From assembly GCA_017395715.1 (NCBI GenBank), contig JAFQNZ010000211.1, positions 1 through 54,202 on the forward strand: a DNA stretch of 54,202 nt, in the 5' to 3' direction. Positions 48,460-54,202 of the stretch are shown here, in pieces. This DNA is from Clostridia bacterium (GTDB taxonomy: Bacteria > Bacillota > Clostridia > Oscillospirales > CAG-272). The position numbers and the translations under genes are program-made. Positions within the stretch are counted from its first letter, which is position 1. Every line of letters begins with the position of its first letter. The notes beneath the pieces are model-generated. The model had not been told where the DNA came from. It did no database searches and saw only the letters and a list, made by a program, of their open reading frames with translations.

Positions 48460-48742
48460 TACCCGCATCCTCCATTTCGAGAACCGTCATGATAGCGTAG
48501 TTGGCAAGGTCGAGCAGGGTATCTTTCAGGGATTCATCCGACACCTTCTGCGTATCGAGCTTGCGGGAAAGGGTCTTGAAGCGATTGAACTTATCACCAA
48601 GGCGAATGCGGGGCATCGCCATACCCTCCTCCACGAAGGTCTGATGGAAACTATCACCGTAATCGTGATTCTTCTTCGCGTAGAGGTTGTTCAGAGCCAA
48701 GCAAATCTGCTTATGGCGTTCAACCTTGTTGTTACAGATCAT
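48446..48742 (-). CDS. DUF1599 (nucleotide-modification-associated) protein
   Basis: A 98-residue protein starting MICNNKVERHKQICLALNNL, with YAKKNHDYGDSFHQTFVEEG and IRLGDKFNRFKTLSRK. This is the DUF1599 pattern, which comparative genomics has linked to modified-nucleotide clusters in phages. Here it overlaps the MazG-like gene. Confidence 0.82.
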   Translation of the reverse strand: MICNNKVERHKQICLALNNLYAKKNHDYGDSFHQTFVEEGMAMPRIRLGDKFNRFKTLSRKLDTQKVSDESLKDTLLDLANYAIMTVLEMEDAGSAVK

Positions 48743-48808
48743 GAAATTCACTCCTTTTTGCAAGCCGGGGGAACATCTTGCGATGCTCCCCCAGTCGGTA
48801 GGTGTTGC

Positions 48809-49279
48809 TTATTTCAGCAGGGAATCAAGGTCGAGACCACCAGCGGGAGCAGATGCGCTCGGCGCGGGAGTGGGCTTCGCGGCCGGGGCAGGGATTTCAT
48901 CGAAGCCATCGGCCGGGGACTTATCGCCGAGGTTGGCGAAGGTGACGGTCTTGGTGGGGTCTTTGCGGGAGGGCATCTTGGTATGCACCACCTCAGCACG
49001 GATGTAGTGGTCGATGATGTCGGTGTGGTCAATGTCCTCCACGGTGAAGTCATTGAGCGCGGTCTTGGCGAAGTAACTGAAAGCGTTCAGAGCCTTTTCG
49101 TTCGGTTCGCTGTTGTTATCCATCAGGGAGAAGTTCTCGGTGTGCTTCATGCCCTGAGCGTTCACCAGCATGACGGAGAGCTTACCGAAGGTCTCGTCAT
49201 ACTTCACATCGTAGATACGGAACACATACGTTCCTTCGGGAATCAGCGTAAAACCGCTGGTCATGGGAATCCTTGCCAT
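48809..49279 (-). CDS. Single-stranded DNA-binding protein (phage type)
   Basis: A 156-residue protein. A beta-rich core (TLIPEGTYVFRIYDVKYDE) is followed by an Ala/Pro linker and a conserved end GGLDLDSLLK, like the protein-docking tails of SSBs. It lies with the YqaJ exonuclease and Erf, as phage SSBs often do. Confidence 0.75.
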   Translation of the reverse strand: MARIPMTSGFTLIPEGTYVFRIYDVKYDETFGKLSVMLVNAQGMKHTENFSLMDNNSEPNEKALNAFSYFAKTALNDFTVEDIDHTDIIDHYIRAEVVHTKMPSRKDPTKTVTFANLGDKSPADGFDEIPAPAAKPTPAPSASAPAGGLDLDSLLK

Positions 49280-49293
49280 TGTCGTTTTCCTCC

Positions 49294-49617
49294 TTATTCT
49301 TCGTAAATGATGGTCAGTCCGTAAGCCTTCGCCGCTTCATGCTCGATGCGGCAACCACGGGCATTTTCCCAACCCTTGCAGAAGTAAGCCGCATGACACA
49401 GGCTCATGTTTTCGAGAGACTTGGCGAGGAAACAGAGCGGAATCTGCACCACACCGCGCTTCTCCATGGCTTCCTTGCTGTACCACTCATCAGTAAACAG
49501 CGTGTTCACGATCTCATAGCCCTGAGCTTCGAGAGCGTGAATCGCACGTTCACGGGTAGCGATGATCTCCTGTTCGGACTTACCAGCCATCGGCTGAGAG
49601 AGCATAGCTTTCATCAT
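49294..49617 (-). CDS. DUF4406 protein
   Basis: A 107-residue protein starting MMKAMLSQPMAGKSEQEI, which is the typical opening of DUF4406, a small family related to nucleoside 2-deoxyribosyltransferases. WENARGCRIEHEAAKAYG near the end is the matching catalytic-like segment. Nucleotide handling is likely; substrate unknown. AAGGAGG precedes the ATG. Confidence 0.8.
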   Translation of the reverse strand: MMKAMLSQPMAGKSEQEIIATRERAIHALEAQGYEIVNTLFTDEWYSKEAMEKRGVVQIPLCFLAKSLENMSLCHAAYFCKGWENARGCRIEHEAAKAYGLTIIYEE

Positions 49618-49629
49618 GGGGAATCCTCC

Positions 49630-50652
49630 TTACTTCACAGTCATACGGAACTGCGTAGACTTTTTCTGGTACTTGTCGAGCACACCATCGGCTTTCATGG
49701 CATCTTTGTCGATGGTCGTGGTCTCGGAACGAGCAATCGTCCAAGTGTAGGTCTTGCCCTTGACCTCCACCTTCTTGTCACCATCACGGAACTGCGAAAC
49801 AGCGTGTTCCTTGATGATTTCGCCGATCTCCTTCAACCGCTTTTCCTTATCGGCAAGAGCGGCGGTAGCCTTGTCCACCTCGGCTTTGAGGGTTTCAGCT
49901 TCGGCAATCAGCGCGTCCATGTCGGTATCGGGGGTCAGGTTGTTGGTGCGCAGAGCTTTCAGGATTTCAGCATCCTTCTTCTCATCGAACTCAGGGCTGA
50001 CACCCGTGGCAACGTGCGCATCCCACCATGCCTGAGCCTGAGCGACCATTTCGGCGAAGTTCGGGTAACGCTGAGAAACCTTGAACTCCCTCGTGATCGT
50101 GTTCTTGGCGTTGGGGACGAACGCATCGGGATTCTCGTAATCCTTCGCACTCAGGAAGGAAGCGACCATGATTACGTCATCCACACCGAGCAGGTAGGCA
50201 TAGAGCGCGGCTTGCAGGGCATAATATTCAGGAATGTCATCTGCCCAATCCTCAGACCTCTTGGTGGTCTTGAACTCGATAACTGTATCGGGCTTACCCT
50301 CACCATCCACGAGCAGGGAGTCCCACATACCGCCGAAGACGGGGATATTGTGGAAGAAATCGCCGAAGGTCTTGTTGAAGTAACCCTCGCCGTACACATC
50401 GGTCGGGGTACGCAGGTTGGTCATGACGTAAGCCTTGCGCATATAGGCAATCTGCTTCGGTTCGATGGTCTTACCTGCGATGGTGTAGATGGTGTCCTCG
50501 AAAGGCTTCTGATAGGTCTTGGTGATCTCACACCACATTTCAAAGGGCGTAGACCACGGATTCAGACCGAGGATGGTAGCGAAGCGGGTTGCCGTGATCT
50601 TCTTCGGACGCTTGGGAGGGTCTACGATGATCGACTTATCCTGCCAGATCAT
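49630..50652 (-). CDS. YqaJ-type recombination exonuclease
   Basis: A 340-residue protein. The N-terminal nuclease core has ITATRFATILGLNPW, FGGMWDSLLV and VIEFKTTK, the D/ExK active site of the lambda-exonuclease-like YqaJ family. A coiled coil (LIAEAETLKAEVDKATAAL) and a small C-terminal module follow. It resects DNA ends for annealing by Erf. Its ATG overlaps the Erf stop (ATGA). Confidence 0.9.
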   Translation of the reverse strand: MIWQDKSIIVDPPKRPKKITATRFATILGLNPWSTPFEMWCEITKTYQKPFEDTIYTIAGKTIEPKQIAYMRKAYVMTNLRTPTDVYGEGYFNKTFGDFFHNIPVFGGMWDSLLVDGEGKPDTVIEFKTTKRSEDWADDIPEYYALQAALYAYLLGVDDVIMVASFLSAKDYENPDAFVPNAKNTITREFKVSQRYPNFAEMVAQAQAWWDAHVATGVSPEFDEKKDAEILKALRTNNLTPDTDMDALIAEAETLKAEVDKATAALADKEKRLKEIGEIIKEHAVSQFRDGDKKVEVKGKTYTWTIARSETTTIDKDAMKADGVLDKYQKKSTQFRMTVK

Positions 50653-51329
50653 GCGTTGTCACCTCCGAGCATTTCAGACACCTTGGTCAGAATCGCTTCA
50701 CAATCGGTCTTGCTGACTACGGTGAAGCCCTGCGTCTGAATGGCGATCTGAGCAATCCATTCCTCCTTAGAGGAATCCTTGGCGCGAAGCTGAACCAGCG
50801 CGTTCTTCAACTGCTTGATCTGGAGTTCGCTCGCGTTCCCTTCGGGCTTGGTAAGCTCCTGCTTCACCACTTCACGCTGTTCAGGAGTGGGCGGGGCTTT
50901 GGGAGCCGGGGCAGGTGCGGTGGTCGGGCGGTTTTCCATTTCATCAGCTTCCACAATGTCAAGGGCTTGCTGATACAGGTAACGGCGCATATAGGTCTCG
51001 GTCGCACCCAACGCCTGAACAGGGGTCACAGCGGAATTGCCGAGCCATTCACGCATCGGCGCAGTAAACACGATGGTGGTCTGCGGGTCGGTCATGTCCA
51101 GAATGGTCATGGTCGCATCGTCCTTGGTGAAGTTCACCATGGGGATAAGGTTCTGTTCGTGGAACAGCGGCATTGCGATGGGAACAATGTCATCCAACTC
51201 GAAATACTTGGATTTGAGCTGAATATTCTTACCCGACTTGGTGATACCAGCGGATGCGAACTTTTCGCGGACAAGCGCAAGACGCTGATAGATGTTCAAG
51301 CCCTTGTCGGCACTCTTGGTAGTAGCCAT
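50649..51329 (-). CDS. erf: Erf-family annealing protein (internal start)
   Basis: This is the last 226 codons of the long frame, starting at MATTKSADKGLNIYQRL. The Erf pattern is KYFELDDIVPIAMPLFHEQN, then APMREWLGNSAVTPVQALGATETYMRRYLYQQALDI, followed by a Pro/Ala linker and a helical end. A purine-rich stretch with AAGGAAAGG precedes the ATG. Independent translation is likely, since annealing proteins act as free multimers; this is inferred. Confidence 0.7.
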   Translation of the reverse strand: MATTKSADKGLNIYQRLALVREKFASAGITKSGKNIQLKSKYFELDDIVPIAMPLFHEQNLIPMVNFTKDDATMTILDMTDPQTTIVFTAPMREWLGNSAVTPVQALGATETYMRRYLYQQALDIVEADEMENRPTTAPAPAPKAPPTPEQREVVKQELTKPEGNASELQIKQLKNALVQLRAKDSSKEEWIAQIAIQTQGFTVVSKTDCEAILTKVSEMLGGDNA

Positions 51330-54146
51330 CTTCTTTTTCCTTTCCTTCTTCTCAGGCTTGATACCCAAGAAGTCATTGATTCGCTTCTTTGCCATTTCGA
51401 TGTAGAAGGTCTTATCCACATCATCAATGGTGAGGTGATTGTCGTTATCAATGATGCAATGCTCAGGAAGCATTTCGATCTTCGCCGTAGAATCATCTTC
51501 GGCTTTGACCTTAAACAATTTACCGTATCGAGTATCAGCCGTTGCATAAACGCGATTAACCTTCTGAACGGGATGTTGTTCACCATTGACAAGATGATAG
51601 GCTTCACGATATTTCTGACCAGCCTTTGCGATCAACTGGAAATCGAATATATCGTTGCAACCATTGATTGTTTCTTCCACAGGTGTACCGTTCACGAAAT
51701 ACTCGATTAGAGCTTTCTTAACGATAACCATGTTGTTGTTGATCGCCCATGCACCCTTTACAGAGATACCATAGTTCAAGTAGCTACCCACCGTTTTGAC
51801 TTCACCATCGGTTTTAATCATAAGGAGGTTGTTCACGTCCTTAATCCAAACCTTATGCACATCATCGGTTTCAAGCTCGAACTTTGTCTCAGCTTCCCAT
51901 TCGCTTGCGATTCGATCAACAATCGGGAGTTCTTCTTTGGATATGGAGTACATCAGACCATCGGTATTCAGATTGAGTAAGCGAATGGTCTTACAAGCCC
52001 CCAACAGTCTCATCGCAAGAACTGTGAGGAATAGCTGACCCGATATTCGTAAAGAACGTGTAGGGAGAGGGTCATAGAGATCGTTATACTGATTTTCCTG
52101 CGCTCCTGAGACCGTGTTCAATGGTAGTTTCAAATCCTTGGCGGTCTGCTTATCACCAACGTGCTTCGCCTGAATACGATCTCGCTTGATAGCGTAAAAC
52201 AATTCGGGGTCAGGTACGTTGCGCGAGAGATAGTTATATATCTCAATCAGCGAAGGATACAGACTTGATACGTCACGATTTTGAATAACACGATCATCAG
52301 TAGATTCTTCAAAGTAAGTCACGAGACTTCCATGAACACCACCCCATGCGTATTTGCAGGGCATACCACCAATGTCGATAGTGAAGAAGGTCTTGAACAG
52401 TTTTTCGTCAGGTATCGACTTATCGTGAATAGTGTCGAAGAAATCTAAGATGGGTTGAGGGATTACTGAAATATCGAGCGCAGGAGGATATACATAATCC
52501 CTACCGTCCGTCCATTCCTTCCTTTCTGCACGAAGCATCATAGCGGTCAGTTTCGCGTTCGTAGCCGCCAATGCTTTTACATCCGGAATACCCGCTCGTC
52601 TACCAAGATTGATCTTTGTTTTCAGATAGTCCATGCGAACTTCGACCAATCGTTCGGTAGCATCAACATCGTGCTTACAGTAATGAATGGTTTCCGCGAG
52701 TTCACCCGGCGTGAGAGGTCTATCAAGATCGAAAGAAACTGTACTTTCCTCAACCGACATACCAAGATGACCTTCTATGGCTTTCAGAGACAAAGCCTTG
52801 TATACGTCATCCTTTATGTCAATGTTGTTGAAGGAGAAGTAATTTCCGCGAATCAGAGGATGTTCCCATCCTTGACCTCCACCGATGATGTAATCATTGA
52901 GTTCTTTGACCTCCTCAATGCTCGCGTCATTACATATCGCTTTTACGATATACTGGTCATAATGTTTGGAGTTGAAACCGCAGTATACACCCTCGCTGTC
53001 GATGAACTCTTTGAGAAGTTCCGAGTCATTATGAATAACGGTGAACTGCTTGGTTTCTATATCCTTGAAGATGACCAACCAATCGTAAGCGAAGACTTCG
53101 CAGTCATAGACAAAGAGTTTGATTGTTTCACCTTCCTTTCGGGGAACAGGGTCTTTCAGCGGTCTTTTATACGCCCACGATTGGTAGTCATCGAAATCCA
53201 TGGACTTCGAGTAGGCAATCGCGTTGTTCGTCCACCGCTGTAAACGCTTGGTGATCTGGGGTGCGGAGGGTTTGTTGTAGATCATTACATAAGGCCAACA
53301 CTCGCAATTCTGAATAGCCTTGATTCTCTGCATATCCTGCTCATGAGTGGTATCGAAATTGGTGAGACAGAACACTTTTGCGTTCCTCCAATTCCATTTA
53401 CCTTTGATACGCTTACAGGCTTCTACATAAAGCCGCAGACCGCGCTCTACGGGAACGAGAGCTTCCATGCTATCCATGGCAAAATGCGGTGTTTTCAGCT
53501 TCATTCGGGCGAGCAATTCGGCTTTCTCAGGAGTGATGAGCCTTGCGTCAAACCCCTGATTGAAGTCGATTGTTGCACCTGAGTCTGCAAGCTGTTTCAG
53601 CAGAGAAAGTGCGTCCTTACAGGCGAGAATGTTCGGGTCGGAAAGACAGATATGCCCTTGTCCGTTCCAGAATTGAGATAAATCGGCTACCTTATGCGCA
53701 CATCGACCTTCTTTGGGAGCAACGTGGCAAAATCCACATCCCCTCGGACACCCTCTCGTGAGAAAACCATAAGCGGTTTGCTTTTTGAGTGGTAAGCCGT
53801 AACCTGTGTATTCAGGGTACAGACTGTAATCAGGGTAGATACTCTCCACTTCGGGAGGAAGTGGCGGGTCAACATCCTTGTGATAAACCTCCTTTTCACC
53901 TTCGAGCCATATCGCATATCCCGTACCACCCTTTATAACCTTCCGCGCATTTGTAGGTTCAGGTACATCGGGTGAATACACATCGCTGAACACCTTTGAC
54001 ATATACACAATGTCATACTCAGGGGCATTTTCATCGTGCCACTCAACGGTGTCACCTTGGGCTTTATGGAAAGCAGAGAGCTTCATCAGGCAGAGGTTTG
54101 GGAAATGATGACCGTCCACATCAATCAAGCCGATGCGCCGATTCAT
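50649..54146 (-). CDS. Radical SAM - family B DNA polymerase - Erf annealing protein in one frame
   Basis: An uninterrupted 1165-codon frame holding what are normally three genes. Residues 1 to about 325 are a radical SAM protein (Cys133, Cys137, Cys140 in RGCPRGCGFC). About 343-938 is a family-B polymerase: Exo I Asp348/Glu350, Exo II Asn392/Asp397, Exo III Tyr489/Asp493, motif A DVSSLYPS (625-632), motif B KLPLNTVSGA, motif C LNTDG (Asp729). Residues 940-1165 are an Erf single-strand annealing protein. An internal ATG at 51329 with AAGGAAAGG before it could give Erf alone. The main ATG at 54146 follows GGAGG. Confidence 0.85.
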   Translation of the reverse strand: MNRRIGLIDVDGHHFPNLCLMKLSAFHKAQGDTVEWHDENAPEYDIVYMSKVFSDVYSPDVPEPTNARKVIKGGTGYAIWLEGEKEVYHKDVDPPLPPEVESIYPDYSLYPEYTGYGLPLKKQTAYGFLTRGCPRGCGFCHVAPKEGRCAHKVADLSQFWNGQGHICLSDPNILACKDALSLLKQLADSGATIDFNQGFDARLITPEKAELLARMKLKTPHFAMDSMEALVPVERGLRLYVEACKRIKGKWNWRNAKVFCLTNFDTTHEQDMQRIKAIQNCECWPYVMIYNKPSAPQITKRLQRWTNNAIAYSKSMDFDDYQSWAYKRPLKDPVPRKEGETIKLFVYDCEVFAYDWLVIFKDIETKQFTVIHNDSELLKEFIDSEGVYCGFNSKHYDQYIVKAICNDASIEEVKELNDYIIGGGQGWEHPLIRGNYFSFNNIDIKDDVYKALSLKAIEGHLGMSVEESTVSFDLDRPLTPGELAETIHYCKHDVDATERLVEVRMDYLKTKINLGRRAGIPDVKALAATNAKLTAMMLRAERKEWTDGRDYVYPPALDISVIPQPILDFFDTIHDKSIPDEKLFKTFFTIDIGGMPCKYAWGGVHGSLVTYFEESTDDRVIQNRDVSSLYPSLIEIYNYLSRNVPDPELFYAIKRDRIQAKHVGDKQTAKDLKLPLNTVSGAQENQYNDLYDPLPTRSLRISGQLFLTVLAMRLLGACKTIRLLNLNTDGLMYSISKEELPIVDRIASEWEAETKFELETDDVHKVWIKDVNNLLMIKTDGEVKTVGSYLNYGISVKGAWAINNNMVIVKKALIEYFVNGTPVEETINGCNDIFDFQLIAKAGQKYREAYHLVNGEQHPVQKVNRVYATADTRYGKLFKVKAEDDSTAKIEMLPEHCIIDNDNHLTIDDVDKTFYIEMAKKRINDFLGIKPEKKERKKKMATTKSADKGLNIYQRLALVREKFASAGITKSGKNIQLKSKYFELDDIVPIAMPLFHEQNLIPMVNFTKDDATMTILDMTDPQTTIVFTAPMREWLGNSAVTPVQALGATETYMRRYLYQQALDIVEADEMENRPTTAPAPAPKAPPTPEQREVVKQELTKPEGNASELQIKQLKNALVQLRAKDSSKEEWIAQIAIQTQGFTVVSKTDCEAILTKVSEMLGGDNA

Positions 54147-54202
54147 TACGACCTCCATTTCATTCAGCCGCAAAGGTAATCGACTACCTCATCGTACCGC
54201 TC
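54062..54202. repeat. Terminal direct repeat, right copy (circular overlap)
   Basis: Identical to bases 1-141. It contains the start of the radical SAM-polymerase-Erf gene and the end of the TOPRIM-like gene. Confidence 0.9.

Noticed and set aside
1..54202. tRNA genes or CRISPR arrays
   Set aside because: By eye I saw no cloverleaf with a CCA-type end and no regular spaced repeats. A covariance-model scan would be needed to exclude a divergent tRNA.

Overview
The window is a complete, circularly permuted genome of a temperate siphovirus. Bases 1-141 are repeated exactly at 54062-54202, so the unit is 54,061 bp and the repeat is most simply an overlap from assembling a circle. The head and tail gene order, the SPP1-type portal, the scaffold plus capsid pair, the large serine integrase, strong AGGAGG ribosome sites and the anaerobic ribonucleotide reductase suggest a phage of an anaerobic, probably gut, Clostridia host. 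Host and relatives are inferred, not searched.

Layout: 0.1-5.4 kb, leftward early genes (TOPRIM-like protein, orphan methyltransferase, AP2 endonuclease-like protein, DECH helicase, nuclease, a diversity-generating retroelement (DGR) target and a Cro-like protein). 5.4-7.7 kb, lysogeny switch, repressor and integrase. 7.7-10.6 kb, lysis genes (endolysin, holin, XhlA-like) and a chitin-binding-like tail protein. 10.6-13.6 kb, the DGR core: reverse transcriptase, template repeat, Avd and tail target. 13.6-31.5 kb, structural genes from tail to TerL, with nrdG between portal and TerL. 31.5-35.4 kb, an accessory module with a small serine recombinase, an HTH regulator and a rightward five-gene operon. 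35.9-36.5 kb, TerS. 36.7-54.1 kb, replication and nucleotide metabolism (FolD, SF3 helicase, AEP primase, dCMP deaminase, NrdD, a ThyX-like protein, HD hydrolase, MazG, DUF1599, SSB, YqaJ exonuclease, and one long ORF joining a radical SAM domain, family-B DNA polymerase and Erf annealing protein).

The most striking system is the DGR. One template repeat (11809-11935) matches two variable repeats. VR1 is at the 3' end of the adjacent tail gene. VR2 is 7.3 kb away, at the 3' end of a small gene without a signal peptide in the early leftward operon. Differences fall almost only at template adenines (coding sense): 14 of 14 in VR2 and 17 of 18 in VR1, outside one fixed base. Both VRs are followed by the same 7-bp hairpin with the same tetraloop. 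This suggests the phage diversifies both a tail receptor-binding protein and an apparently intracellular early protein.

Regulation looks layered. CCGGA-type sites overlap the two lysogeny-region promoters and a perfect-consensus promoter before the portal. A second set of eight near-palindromes (CTCAGAWATWTCTGAG) covers three promoters, two at 33.0-33.4 kb and one at 42.2 kb. Intrinsic terminators sit directly before the ribosome sites of the portal and TerL, implying antitermination or controlled readthrough. Several repeat arrays near terS and between portal and scaffold are unexplained.
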